A stretch of DNA of 64,000 nt from Magnetospirillum fulvum (GCF_900108475.1 NZ_FNWO01000003.1:248001-312000), one strand, 5' to 3'. Shown: positions 27,614 through 35,818, counted from the stretch's first letter. Made by a program: numbers and translations. The notes: generated by a model from the sequence alone, not told the origin.

Positions 27614-28378
27614 TCAGGCGAAGCGCGAGAAGTCGGGCGGACGCTTGGCGAAGAACGCATCGACCGCTTCGCGCAATTCCGGCGAGCGCAGCCGACCGAT
27701 GAACACGTCCGCTTCCGCGACGATGCGGTCATCGACCGTTTCCCGAGGCGATTTGAGCAGGGCCTTGACCTGACGCAACGCTTCGGGGGCCTTGGCGGCG
27801 AGGCGGGCGGCTAGGGCTAGCGCCTCGGGGAGCAGGTCTTCGCTATCGACGACGCGGGCGACCAGACCGATCTCGCGCGCGGTTTCGGCGTCGATGGGGT
27901 CGCCCAGCATCAGCATCGCGGCGGCGCGGTGATAGCCGACGAGGCGGGGCAGCAGCAGCGAACTGCCCGCTTCGGGGACCAGACCGAGATTGATGAAGGG
28001 GAACGCGATTTGCGCTCCCCGCGCGGCGATCACGACGTCGCAATGCAGCAGCATCGTGGCACCGACCCCGATCGCCGGTCCCTCGATTGCTGCGACCAGC
28101 ACCTTGCTGGCCGAGGCCAGGGCGCGGATGAAGCGAAATGCCGGGTGGTCGGGGCCTTCGGGCGGGTTGTCCAGGAAATCGCGCAGATCGTTGCCCGCGG
28201 TGAAAAAGCCGCCATGGCCTTGAAAGAGAACGACCCGCACGGCCGGATCGGCCTCGGCCGCCTCCAGCGCCGCCGCCAGTTCGCCATACATCGCCACGGT
28301 GATCGCATTGCGCTTATCCGGCCGGTCGAAGCCGAGGATCAGCGTCGCCCCGTCGTGCCGGATGCTCACTCCCGTCAT
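27614..28378 (-). CDS. enoyl-CoA hydratase/isomerase family protein
   Basis: 254 residues, normal for a crotonase. MTGVSIRHDGATLILGFDRPDKRNAIT starts the fold; the CoA oxyanion-hole regions are GHGGFFTAGNDLRDF (near 60) and EGPAIGVGATMLLHCD (near 105). FINLGLVPEAGSSLLLPR carries the acidic residue typical of the active hydratase or isomerase. Substrate cannot be told from sequence; 2-enoyl-CoA hydration or isomerisation in fatty-acid or amino-acid breakdown is likely. It is monocistronic. Confidence 0.88.
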   Translation of the reverse strand: MTGVSIRHDGATLILGFDRPDKRNAITVAMYGELAAALEAAEADPAVRVVLFQGHGGFFTAGNDLRDFLDNPPEGPDHPAFRFIRALASASKVLVAAIEGPAIGVGATMLLHCDVVIAARGAQIAFPFINLGLVPEAGSSLLLPRLVGYHRAAAMLMLGDPIDAETAREIGLVARVVDSEDLLPEALALAARLAAKAPEALRQVKALLKSPRETVDDRIVAEADVFIGRLRSPELREAVDAFFAKRPPDFSRFA

Positions 28379-28753
28379 ATCGAATCCTTCCCTGATGATT
28401 GTTTTTATTGAGTTATTTAAATCCAGGCCCCCGCATTGCCCCGCGTTCTGTCCGGCTTCGTCAAAGCGGATGTCCTTCCCTTAACAGTATGGGTGGGTGT
28501 CGTCGCGATCAAGCGTCGGCTCAGGGGGCTTGCCGTGTCGCGCCGTCTGTCCGGCGCTCTGGCGGGACGTCACAACCTTAGGTAATCGTCTTCGGGGTGT
28601 CGGCGGGCTGGCTCCTTGTCGCCAGAATCCTATGGTTGCAAGCTCTGTGTACAGCTTTCTTTTGGTTTAAATTTGAGATAACCTTATTCCTATGGTGGGA
28701 GCGATGATGGATGCTCCCGGTTTGATTGGAACCGGAAGAGGGGACGGGACATC
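28379..28753. other. intergenic region upstream of the exported-protein operon
   Basis: 375 bases without a convincing gene. It has AT-rich parts near 28395-28430 and 28650-28700, which are the likely promoter areas of the enoyl-CoA hydratase gene (leftward) and of the exported-protein operon (rightward). No sigma-54 motif, riboswitch or terminator was seen. Confidence 0.5.
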
Positions 28754-29074
28754 ATGAAGAAGGCTTTGTTTTTGGGTGCTGCCGCCGTCGTGTTTGTCGC
28801 GTCGGCGGGGATCGCCCCGGCGCAAGAGGCGGGTGGAGTCAAGATCGGCGGCAACGTGACGATGAAGACCAAGGTCGATAACGCCGTCAACGCGGCGGTC
28901 GGCAACGACACGTTGGCCAAGCAGCAGGTCGGCGGCATCCAGGGCAATGTCGATATCAAAGGCAACGTGACCCAGGAAACCGAGGCCAAGAACGTCGTCA
29001 ACGCCGCGATCGGCAACAAGTCGCGCGCTTGCCAGAACATCGGCGGGATCAGCAGCAACGCCGATTGCCAATAG
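28754..29074 (+). CDS. small exported protein with two curlin-like repeats
   Basis: 106 residues: signal peptide MKKALFLGAAAVVFVASAGIAPAQ, then two tandem units of about 37 residues. Unit 1 runs VKIGGNVT...NAVNAAVGND...AKQQVGGIQGN; unit 2 runs VDIKGNVT...NVVNAAIGNK...ACQNIGGISSN. The spaced Asn, Ala, Gly and Gln resemble curlin repeats, which stack as amyloid strands, but the exact consensus differs. Two Cys sit near the C-terminus (ACQN and DCQ), so a disulfide is possible after export. It is the first of nine genes leading to a CsgG-like lipoprotein. Function is inferred: a secreted fibre or matrix subunit. Confidence 0.75.
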   Translation: MKKALFLGAAAVVFVASAGIAPAQEAGGVKIGGNVTMKTKVDNAVNAAVGNDTLAKQQVGGIQGNVDIKGNVTQETEAKNVVNAAIGNKSRACQNIGGISSNADCQ

Positions 29075-29122
29075 TCGGTCCGGGGGAGGGGAAACCCTCT
29101 CCCTTTCGGTTGGGGGGATGTG

Positions 29123-29437
29123 ATGCGCCGCTGCATTCCGGTCATTTTTTGCGCTGTCGTCGTTCTGGCGTCGCTTTCGCCCGCCGCCTTTGGCCAAACC
29201 GCCAACGGGGTTCAAGTCAATGGCAGCGTCACGATCAATGCCACCGGCAAGGATCTGACCAATACCGCGACCGACGGCTCGGTCGCCGATCTGGGCATCG
29301 GCCGGGTCGGGGCCGGAAGCAAGGTTGGCGGCGACGTCAGGATTAACGCGACCGGTCAGAACATCACCAATCGCGCAACCAGCCGATCGAAGGCCTGTGT
29401 CGAGGTCGGAACCGTCGGCCGAAATGCCTGTCAGTGA
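29123..29437 (+). CDS. small exported repeat protein, related to the preceding one
   Basis: 104 residues from ATG 29123 (TGGGGGGA upstream). Signal peptide IFCAVVVLASLSPAAFGQ. The mature part has two units: VQVNGSVTINATGKDLTNTA...GIGRVGAG and VGGDVRINATGQNITNRATS...ACVEVGTVGRNACQ. The second ends in the same AC...VG...C pattern as its neighbours. Alternating Val/Ile with Gly/Asn suggests stacked beta strands. It is 48 bp after the first repeat gene and 11 bp before the next gene. Confidence 0.75.
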   Translation: MRRCIPVIFCAVVVLASLSPAAFGQTANGVQVNGSVTINATGKDLTNTATDGSVADLGIGRVGAGSKVGGDVRINATGQNITNRATSRSKACVEVGTVGRNACQ

Positions 29438-29448
29438 TCGGAGGAGCG

Positions 29449-29754
29449 ATGACGCGGACAATGCGGGGGATGCTGGCGGTGCTGCTGATGGCGATGCCGT
29501 CTCTGGCTTCTGCCCAGGAACTGAACAAGCGGACCGACGCGCCGCCCTCGGCCAAGGCGGTGCAGGATCGGCTGGTCGCCAAGACCCGCAGCACCGTTGC
29601 CGGGCAGGGCAAGGATCTCAGCCGTCAAGACATCGTCAATACCGATTGTTCCGACCTTTCGATCGGCGCGCCCCAGCCGGGGCAGGGCAAGAAAAGCCTG
29701 CAAAAGGACAATGCCACCGTCGTCCTTGGCAATGTCGTCAATCTGTGCCGGTGA
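29449..29754 (+). CDS. small exported protein
   Basis: 101 residues from ATG 29449 (GGAGGAG upstream). A signal peptide ends MPSLASAQ. The mature part is polar (LNKRTDAPPSAKAVQDRLVAK) and then has GKDLSRQDIVNTDCSDLSIG and DNATVVLGNVVNLCR. It shares the IVNT and GNVVN elements and the two-Cys C-terminal half of the other small proteins but lacks clear tandem repeats. It could be a minor subunit, nucleator or chaperone of the same fibre. Inference only. Confidence 0.7.
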   Translation: MTRTMRGMLAVLLMAMPSLASAQELNKRTDAPPSAKAVQDRLVAKTRSTVAGQGKDLSRQDIVNTDCSDLSIGAPQPGQGKKSLQKDNATVVLGNVVNLCR

Positions 29755-29759
29755 GGTCG

Positions 29760-31307
29760 ATGGTGAGCCTGCGACTCGTCCCTCTCCTCGGTCTGATGGT
29801 TGGTCTTGCGCTGGGGCTGCCCGGCTGCCGGATGGTCGCCGATCCGGGCTCGGCCCCGGTGGTGTCGCAGCCGACCACCCCGGTGGTCAAGAATCTGACC
29901 AACTTCTCCAACGCCTTGCGCTGCATGGATTCGCTGTTCGTCTCGTTTGGCAAGCGCGACATCGTCATCACCAGTGACGGACTGCCCGACCATACCGGGG
30001 TGATTACCTCGGGAACGAAAGAGATGATGATCAGCGCCATCTCGAAGATGTCGACCAAAAGCGGGGCGTTCCGCTATGTCGATGTCGAGCGCTCGGGCGA
30101 TGCGGTGTTCTGGTTCAACCAGAATTACACCCGCAACAGCCTGACCGTTCCCAATTTCTACATTCGCGGCGCGATCACCCAGGTCGATCAATCGGTGCTG
30201 AACGACAGCCATTCGGCCAGCGTCGCGCTGCCGTTTCTGTCCTTGGGCTATTCGCGCGACCAATTGGTGTCGCTGGTGTCGATGGACCTCAACATGGGCC
30301 AGACCGAGACCCTTCAGATCATGCCGGGGATTTCCTCGACCAACACCATCGCGATCGTCAAAAGCGGCAGCAGCGTCGAGTCCGAGGGTCTGATCCAGAA
30401 GGCCAGCGTGATGCTGAACGTGTCGGCCGACCGCTCGCAGGGCACCCATGCCGCCGTCCGTAATCTGGTCGAACTGGGGATGATCGAGCTTCTGGGCAAG
30501 TTCACCCGGGTGCCCTATTGGCGCTGCCTCGAAATCGAATCGACCAATCCCGAGATGATGCAGGTGGCGCACGATTGGTTCGACGATCTCGACGAGCGAG
30601 GCCGCATCCGGATGGCCCAGGGGGCGTTGCGCCGGATCGGTTATTACGACGGTCCCGAGGACGGAACCGACAACCGCGCCCTGAAGGATGCGATCAATCG
30701 CTACAAATCGGAAAAAGACCTGATCGCCAACGGCCGGGTCGATTTCGATCTCTATTTCCGCTTCGTTGCCGACGATCTGGCTTCGCCCGACAGCAAGCTG
30801 GCCAAGTCCGGTCCGGGCGGCGCGCCGCCGCTGCCGACTCCCACGGCGCTGGACAACGAAACCGCCGGATTCGACCCGATCGGTCTGACCATCGCTCCCG
30901 CCGCGACGCCCAAGGGCGGCTATCACGCCGGGGACCGGGTCCGGCTCTCGGTGTCGGTCCAGCAACCCGCCGATCTCTATTGCTATTACGAATCCGGCGC
31001 CTCTTCGGTGGTGCGGATCTTTCCGAACCGCTTCCAGCCCAATGCGAAGCTGTTGCCCGGTACCCAGGTTCAGATTCCGCCGGAATCCGGCTTTTCGATC
31101 AAACTCGACAAAAGCGGGGTTCAGGAACGGATCGCCTGTATCGCCACCAAGGTCCCCTATCCGCCCGAGAAGAAGCCTGCGGTCTTGAGCCAGGGCGATC
31201 TGGTCCCCCTGACCCAGGTCAACAATCTGTCGTCGGTGATCTACCAGCATCAGGGAGCGGACCGGCATCGGAGCAGCGTCCGCACCCTGACCATCGCTGT
31301 CCAGTAG
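29760..31307 (+). CDS. CsgG-like/DUF4384 lipoprotein
   Basis: 515 residues from ATG 29760, 5 bp after the previous stop. The lipobox is LALGLPGC. Residues about 40-260 resemble the CsgG/HfaB outer-membrane secretion family: FYIRGAITQVDQSV, VSMDLNMGQTETLQIMPGISSTNTIAIV, and AVRNLVELGMIELLGKFTRVPYWRCL. A peptidoglycan-binding-like helical part follows (MAQGALRRIGYYDGPEDG). The C-terminal about 120 residues match DUF4384-type beta domains (GDRVRLSVSVQQPADLYCYY, VVRIFPNRFQPN). It is probably an outer-membrane lipoprotein that helps secrete or anchor the small repeat proteins. Confidence 0.78.
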   Translation: MVSLRLVPLLGLMVGLALGLPGCRMVADPGSAPVVSQPTTPVVKNLTNFSNALRCMDSLFVSFGKRDIVITSDGLPDHTGVITSGTKEMMISAISKMSTKSGAFRYVDVERSGDAVFWFNQNYTRNSLTVPNFYIRGAITQVDQSVLNDSHSASVALPFLSLGYSRDQLVSLVSMDLNMGQTETLQIMPGISSTNTIAIVKSGSSVESEGLIQKASVMLNVSADRSQGTHAAVRNLVELGMIELLGKFTRVPYWRCLEIESTNPEMMQVAHDWFDDLDERGRIRMAQGALRRIGYYDGPEDGTDNRALKDAINRYKSEKDLIANGRVDFDLYFRFVADDLASPDSKLAKSGPGGAPPLPTPTALDNETAGFDPIGLTIAPAATPKGGYHAGDRVRLSVSVQQPADLYCYYESGASSVVRIFPNRFQPNAKLLPGTQVQIPPESGFSIKLDKSGVQERIACIATKVPYPPEKKPAVLSQGDLVPLTQVNNLSSVIYQHQGADRHRSSVRTLTIAVQ

Positions 31308-31318
31308 GAGGCGACGAG

Positions 31319-31906
31319 ATGCGGCAGGGTCGGGGGCTGTTCCTAGCACTTCTCCTGATCGGAGCCGCCGCTGTCGCCCCGGCGCAGGAGGCCCCGCCCG
31401 CCCGGCTCGACGGCCCGACCTCGGTCCAGATCGACGGCGCGACCGGGGCAATCGTGCTGCGGGGCGGGAAGGTCTATGTCGATCCCGGCGAGGGACGGGG
31501 CGGACCAATCCTGCTGATGGAACAGGATCGCCGTCAATCGGCGGCCCAAATCCGCGATCAGGCGGTGGCGGCGATCGAGCGGGGCAAGCCGACGGACTTG
31601 CCCTCGACCTCGGACGTCGTCGAGGTGCGCCGGATCGACCCCGGTCCGGCAGGTGGCGACAGTTCGATCGAAATCCGGCTGCGGGAGCGCACTCCCGCTG
31701 GAGAGGCGCGGGCCAGGGCTGTGCGTGCCCTCAACGAGGGGCAGGTCACCGCCTATGAGGATGACACCGCCGAAGTCATTGTCCTCGGCACCCGGCCGGG
31801 AGTGGGGCCGACCATCGTCAATGTCCAGAAGACCCGGTCGGGGAAAGCCTGCGTCACGATCGGAACGGTGGGGGTCGGCGACGAATCCTGCCGTTCCCTC
31901 CGTTAA
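31319..31906 (+). CDS. exported protein of the repeat-protein operon
   Basis: 195 residues from ATG 31319 (TAGGAGG upstream). A signal peptide ends GAAAVAPAQ. The central region is charged and helical (EQDRRQSAAQIRDQAVAAIERG). The C-terminal 45 residues contain TIVNVQKTRSGKACVTIGTVG and a final Cys, the same N-x-x-N/AC/VGTVG pattern as the small repeat proteins. It may be an adaptor that carries one fibre-like module on a different N-terminal domain. No known family recognised. Confidence 0.7.
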   Translation: MRQGRGLFLALLLIGAAAVAPAQEAPPARLDGPTSVQIDGATGAIVLRGGKVYVDPGEGRGGPILLMEQDRRQSAAQIRDQAVAAIERGKPTDLPSTSDVVEVRRIDPGPAGGDSSIEIRLRERTPAGEARARAVRALNEGQVTAYEDDTAEVIVLGTRPGVGPTIVNVQKTRSGKACVTIGTVGVGDESCRSLR

Positions 31907-31922
31907 CAGAAGGGAGAGGACG

Positions 31923-32531
31923 ATGTCGCGCTTCCTTGCTTGTGCCGTCGCGATGCTGATCGCCGTGGGAATGGCGGCGGCGCGGGCCCAGGAATCCGGC
32001 GGGGTCCAGATCAACGCCGATGCCAAGAACATCGTCAACACCGCGACCGGTGGGGGTACGGCGGTCACCCGCGTCGGCACCACCACCGGCGGCAACGTCC
32101 GGATCGACGCTCATGTCGATGGCTCGGTCACCACCAAGGCCGCGATGGGCAATACCGCCCGCACCGATATCGGCAGTTCCAAGGGCAACACAAGGACATC
32201 GGTCGATGTCAGCGGCAGCGTCGTCACCGACGGACGCACCCGCGATGCCGGAACCTATATCGGCTCGACCACCTCGGAGGTGGGGCGGGCGGCCAGCACC
32301 AACGTCCATGTCAGCGGCAGCGTGATGAACATGGGCGGCAATCTGACCGTGGGCGGCAATGGCCCGTGCGAGGGCTTTCGTGACGGGAAATGCTGCCTCG
32401 AATTCTACCTCCGCCGCTGCGTGATCGCCCGTCACCCCAAGCCGCCGAATTCGGGCTGCGCGCCCGGCTTCATCTACTCGTTGGGCTGGTGCCGGATGCT
32501 GTCGGACTACACCCATGCCGTCAGCGAGTGA
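31923..32531 (+). CDS. exported repeat protein with Cys-rich C-terminus
   Basis: 202 residues from ATG 31923 (AGGGAGAGG upstream). A signal peptide ends MAAARAQ. The mature part has several units with the pattern V-x-I/V-x-x-x-V-x-G-S-V (for example VRIDAHVDGSVTT, TSVDVSGSVVTDG, TNVHVSGSVMNMG), interspersed with TATGGGTAV and GNTARTDIGSS, which again suggests stacked beta strands. The last 60 residues are different: CEGFRDGKCCLEFYLRRC and CAPGF...GWCRM, a compact Cys-rich knob. It could be a tip or adhesin-like subunit. Function inferred. Confidence 0.72.
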   Translation: MSRFLACAVAMLIAVGMAAARAQESGGVQINADAKNIVNTATGGGTAVTRVGTTTGGNVRIDAHVDGSVTTKAAMGNTARTDIGSSKGNTRTSVDVSGSVVTDGRTRDAGTYIGSTTSEVGRAASTNVHVSGSVMNMGGNLTVGGNGPCEGFRDGKCCLEFYLRRCVIARHPKPPNSGCAPGFIYSLGWCRMLSDYTHAVSE

Positions 32532-32556
32532 CGACGACTGAAAGAAAGGGGGGGAG

Positions 32557-33105
32557 ATGAACAGACTCGCATGGAGGGGCTTGGCCGCCGCTTTGGTGCT
32601 GGTGGGAGTGGGCTCCGTCCGGGCCGAGGAGGTCCAGATGTTCCAGCATGTTCCCACAATCGAGGAATTGCGCTCGGCCCTGGCTCCGGCCAAGCCGCGC
32701 AGCCGGGGCATCGTCCTGGGCGATTCGCCTAGTCCGGTGGCGGGCGACAGTTCGGCGTCGCTGTCGGCCTCGGTCGGGTTGCCGATCGCGTTCGGCTACG
32801 ATTCGGCCAGCGTCCTGCCCGAATCCCGTCCCTATCTCGATCAGGTCGGCAAGCTGCTCCGCTCCGATCCGTCGCTGGCCCTGCTGGTCGAGGGGCACAC
32901 CGACGCGGTGGGATCGGATGAGTACAATTTTTCATTGTCCGAACGCCGCGCCGAGGGGGTGCGACGCTATCTGATCGCCACCTACGCTATCGCGCCGTCG
33001 CGGTTGCAGCATGTCGGCAAGGGAAAATCGGACCCGCTCAATACCGCCGACCCTGCGGCCCCGGAAAATCGCCGGGTGCAGTTCCGCCGCATCGAGGGCC
33101 GTTGA
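32557..33105 (+). CDS. OmpA-like peptidoglycan-binding periplasmic protein
   Basis: 182 residues; AAGGGGGGGAG precedes the ATG. A signal peptide ends GSVRA. The C-terminal domain (about 85-180) is OmpA-like: PIAFGYDSASVLPESRPYLDQ, LLVEGHTDAVGSDEYNFSLSERRA, and PENRRVQF. The Asp and Arg in HTDAVG and SERRA contact meso-diaminopimelate in this family. It would tie the exported system to the cell wall. Its stop TGA shares a base with the ATG of the next gene (TGATG). Confidence 0.88.
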   Translation: MNRLAWRGLAAALVLVGVGSVRAEEVQMFQHVPTIEELRSALAPAKPRSRGIVLGDSPSPVAGDSSASLSASVGLPIAFGYDSASVLPESRPYLDQVGKLLRSDPSLALLVEGHTDAVGSDEYNFSLSERRAEGVRRYLIATYAIAPSRLQHVGKGKSDPLNTADPAAPENRRVQFRRIEGR

Positions 33106-34193
33106 TGCGTCTGGCCGCGCTGTTCGTCCTGATCCTGGCTGCGACGATTGCCGTCCCCGCCGCCGCCGCCCCGGACGAGCGGCGGGTGGCGCTGGTGATC
33201 GGCAACGCCGCCTATCAAAAAGTACCCGGCCTGACCAATCCGCAGAACGATGCTCGCGACGTCGCCGCCGTCTTGGCCAAGCTGGGGGCCGAGGTGATCT
33301 TTCACAGCAATCTCGACAAGGTCGGGATGGAAAAGGCGATCGGTGCCTTCGGCGACAGACTGAAAAGCGGCTCGACCGGCATTTTCTACTACGCCGGTCA
33401 CGCGATGCAGGTGCAGGGCCACAATTACCTGATCCCGGTCGATGCCGCGATCAGCGCCGAACAGCGGGTCCGGCTGGAAACCGTCGATATCGACGTCGTT
33501 CTCGACCAGATGGCCCACGCCAAGGCTCGCGTCAGCATCGTGATCCTCGATGCCTGCCGCAACAATCCGTTCGAGCGCAAGTTCCGCTCGTCCGGCGGCG
33601 GACTGGCTCAGATCAACGCGCCCGAGGGAACCCTGATCGCCTATGCCACCGCGCCCGGTCAGGTCGCCAGCGACGGCGAGGGGCAGAACGGACTCTACAC
33701 CGCCGAACTGATCCGCTTCATGCAGGAACCCGGCCGCTCGGTCGAGGAAATGTTCAAGCGGGTGCGGGTCGCGGTGTCGCGTCAATCCAACGGCGAGCAG
33801 GTGCCGTGGGAATCCTCGTCGCTGACCGGGGATTTCTATTTCGCCGGGCCGCCCGAAGGAGCCGTTTCCATCCCGACCGCGCCGCGTGTCGAGCCGGTTG
33901 CCGTCCCGTCCCCGCCGCATGATGGCCAGGACCGGGCCTCGATCGTGATCGCGCCCGCCGCCGTGCCCGCGCCGGTTCCGCCTCCAGTCGCGGTGCAGCC
34001 GGTCGCTGCGGCGCGGCCGGTCGAGCCGCCGCGACCGCTTGACCTCCCGAAGGTTGCCCCCGTGCGGCGCACGGGGCTGAACGAACTGGAGTGCCGCACC
34101 GTCCCGGTCGAGGAGGTGCTCTATGGCTACAAAATCACGAAGTTCGGCACCGAGTGCCAGCAGCCGGACGGATCGTGGCGGACTGTGCATTGA
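33105..34193 (+). CDS. exported caspase-like peptidase (C14 family)
   Basis: 362 residues from ATG 33105, overlapping the previous stop by one base. A signal peptide ends AVPAAAA. The caspase-like p20 domain follows: RRVALVIGNAAYQKVPGLTN, catalytic His99 in YYAGHAMQ, and Cys151 in ILDACRNNPF, then ATAPGQVASDGEGQNGLYT as in bacterial orthocaspase-like proteins. Residues about 245-320 are a Pro/Ala/Val linker, and the C-terminus (TGLNELECRTVPVEEVLYG...ECQQPDGSWRTVH) is a small Cys-containing domain. A periplasmic or secreted protease with Arg/Lys preference is typical of the family. It might process the small repeat proteins; this is inference. Confidence 0.88.
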   Translation: MRLAALFVLILAATIAVPAAAAPDERRVALVIGNAAYQKVPGLTNPQNDARDVAAVLAKLGAEVIFHSNLDKVGMEKAIGAFGDRLKSGSTGIFYYAGHAMQVQGHNYLIPVDAAISAEQRVRLETVDIDVVLDQMAHAKARVSIVILDACRNNPFERKFRSSGGGLAQINAPEGTLIAYATAPGQVASDGEGQNGLYTAELIRFMQEPGRSVEEMFKRVRVAVSRQSNGEQVPWESSSLTGDFYFAGPPEGAVSIPTAPRVEPVAVPSPPHDGQDRASIVIAPAAVPAPVPPPVAVQPVAAARPVEPPRPLDLPKVAPVRRTGLNELECRTVPVEEVLYGYKITKFGTECQQPDGSWRTVH

Positions 34194-34210
34194 AGAGGGG
34201 AGGAGGGGGT

Positions 34211-35188
34211 ATGTCGTTCAAGAATGTTGCCAAGGCGGTGTCGGCCCTTGCGGTCGTCGCGTTGTCGGGCTGCCTGTCGCAAACGACGATGGGGACCGAT
34301 CAGGGGCCGGTGACCGGCTCGGCCGGTCCGGGCGGAGCGTCGGAAAACGCCTCGTCTCAACTGGAACGGTGCGAGCGGCCGTTGGGGGTGCTGACCCTGA
34401 TCGAGAGTCAGGATGTCGGCATGTCGCAATCGCTGTCGGCGTTGGGTCTGGGTTCGCCGGTTCCGGTGCTACGGCTGATCGCCCAGCAATCGAAATGCTT
34501 CATCATCGCCGATCGCGGTCAGGCGATGCAGGCGATCCAGCAGGAACGCGCCTTGTCTCAGGCCGGTGAAATGCGCGCCGGGGGCAATATGGGCGGCGGG
34601 CAATTGGTCGCGGCCGACCTAGCCCTGACCCCCACGGTGCTGTTCCAGGGCAATACCGGCGGCGGCGTTGCCGCGCTGGGCGGGCTGATTCCCGGCGTCG
34701 GTGGGATTCTCGCCAGCGCGGTGGCGAGTTCGCTCAAATTCACCTCAGCCCAGACGATGCTGGCGGTGACCGACATTCGCTCCGGCATCCAGATTTCGTC
34801 GGCCGAAGGCACCGCGACCGCCCGCGATATCGGCATCGGCGGCGGTCTGTTCGGCGGGATGGCTGGCGGCTCGGTCGGGGCCTATGGCAACACGCCGGAA
34901 GGCAAGGTCATCGCCGCCGCGCTGATGGACGCCTTCAATAAAGTGGTCCGCTCGGTTCGCGAAATGCCGCCATTGCCGTCGGTGGCGCTCCAGGCCCAGG
35001 CCCCCCGGTGGCTGGCCAACGGCAATCTCGTCCTCCGCGAATCGCCCGGCAAAGGGAGTGAGGCGCTGGGGCGTCTGGCCCCTGGAACCGAGGTCAATCC
35101 GACCGGACGCGAAAAAGAGGGGTGGATCGAGGTCAAGTCGGGAGATTCGGTCGGGTGGGTGGCGAAAAAGAACATCCGCCGCCAGTAA
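34211..35188 (+). CDS. CsgG/HfaB-family outer-membrane lipoprotein with SH3-like tail
   Basis: 325 residues from ATG 34211 (GGAGGAGGGGG upstream). The lipobox is VVALSGC. The CsgG-type core has LGVLTLIESQ, VPVLRLIAQQSKCFIIADRG, GNMGGGQLVAADLALTP, SAQTMLAVTDIRSGIQISSAEG, GGGLFGG and EGKVIAAALMDAFNKVV, all typical of CsgG, HfaB and relatives. CsgG forms a nonameric outer-membrane pore for curli subunits. The last about 60 residues (NGNLVLRESPGKGSEALG...GWVAKKNIRRQ) form a bacterial SH3-like domain, not present in CsgG. It is the last gene of the operon and the best candidate for its export pore. Confidence 0.88.
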   Translation: MSFKNVAKAVSALAVVALSGCLSQTTMGTDQGPVTGSAGPGGASENASSQLERCERPLGVLTLIESQDVGMSQSLSALGLGSPVPVLRLIAQQSKCFIIADRGQAMQAIQQERALSQAGEMRAGGNMGGGQLVAADLALTPTVLFQGNTGGGVAALGGLIPGVGGILASAVASSLKFTSAQTMLAVTDIRSGIQISSAEGTATARDIGIGGGLFGGMAGGSVGAYGNTPEGKVIAAALMDAFNKVVRSVREMPPLPSVALQAQAPRWLANGNLVLRESPGKGSEALGRLAPGTEVNPTGREKEGWIEVKSGDSVGWVAKKNIRRQ

Positions 35189-35229
35189 GACCAATTAGCC
35201 GATGGGGCTTGGTAAGAGCCGGTGTGGCG

Positions 35230-35268
35230 CCTCACTCTCAGGGGGAGAAGCTCTCCCTGAGAGTGAGG
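35230..35268. terminator. large hairpin between convergent operons
   Basis: CCTCACTCTCAGGG (35230-35243) is perfectly complementary to CCCTGAGAGTGAGG (35255-35268), and the pairing continues inward to leave a 3-base loop, about 18 bp in all. There is no strong T-run. It lies between the stop codons of the CsgG-like gene and the opposing OmpA-like gene, so it may terminate both transcripts or protect their 3' ends. Confidence 0.65.
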
Positions 35269-35291
35269 CAACCGTCTTACATCCCGACGGA

Positions 35292-35783
35292 TTATTGTCG
35301 TTTCGCACTCTTCACCACCGTGATATCGACGACCCGGTCATGATGCTCGGCCGCGCTGTTGGCGGCTTCGACCGCCTGACCTTTTTCCCCCGACCAACTG
35401 ACATCGATCCGACCGGTCGGAATCCCGGCGGCGATCAATGCGTCGCGAACCTCGCCAGCGCGTTTCTCCGACAGGCTCAAATTGGTCGAGGCGTTGCCGA
35501 CCCGGTCGGTCTTGCCGATCACAGTCACCCGCGTCGTGTCGTCATGAGCAACAACATAGGCGACGTTCTGGACGATCATCCGCCCCCGTTCATCGATCTC
35601 GGTCTTGTTGCTGTCGAAAAAGATCTGATACCAAGCCCCAGCCAGTTCGGGGGTGGCGGTCGATGACCGGGTGTGCCGCAGCGGCGGCTTGTCCCCCGAT
35701 TCGGTGCAGCCCGCGGCGGCGGAAAGGGTCGCAAGGGCGAGCAACGCCGTCGCGATCGAGCCCGATCTCTTGAACGGATACAT
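35292..35783 (-). CDS. OmpA-like lipoprotein
   Basis: 163 residues. The lipobox is LSAAAGC, so it is lipid-anchored. The OmpA-like domain has YQIFFDSNKTEIDERGRMIVQ, VTVIGKTDRVGNASTNLSLSEKRA and HHDRVVDITVVK. The usual G-H-T-D is GKTDRVG here, with the Asp and downstream Arg kept. It probably binds peptidoglycan. It converges with the CsgG-like operon and is followed by a glycine-zipper lipoprotein and another OmpA-like lipoprotein on the same strand, forming a cell-envelope group. Confidence 0.87.
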   Translation of the reverse strand: MYPFKRSGSIATALLALATLSAAAGCTESGDKPPLRHTRSSTATPELAGAWYQIFFDSNKTEIDERGRMIVQNVAYVVAHDDTTRVTVIGKTDRVGNASTNLSLSEKRAGEVRDALIAAGIPTGRIDVSWSGEKGQAVEAANSAAEHHDRVVDITVVKSAKRQ

Positions 35784-35818
35784 GGCGATTTCCTCTGCTT
35801 CGGTGATGGGACGGAGTG

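Noticed and set aside
27424-27732. 102-codon frame on the minus strand between vapB and the hydratase
   Set aside because: Mostly antisense-like or out of frame with the hydratase end and covers the vapB operator; no protein features.
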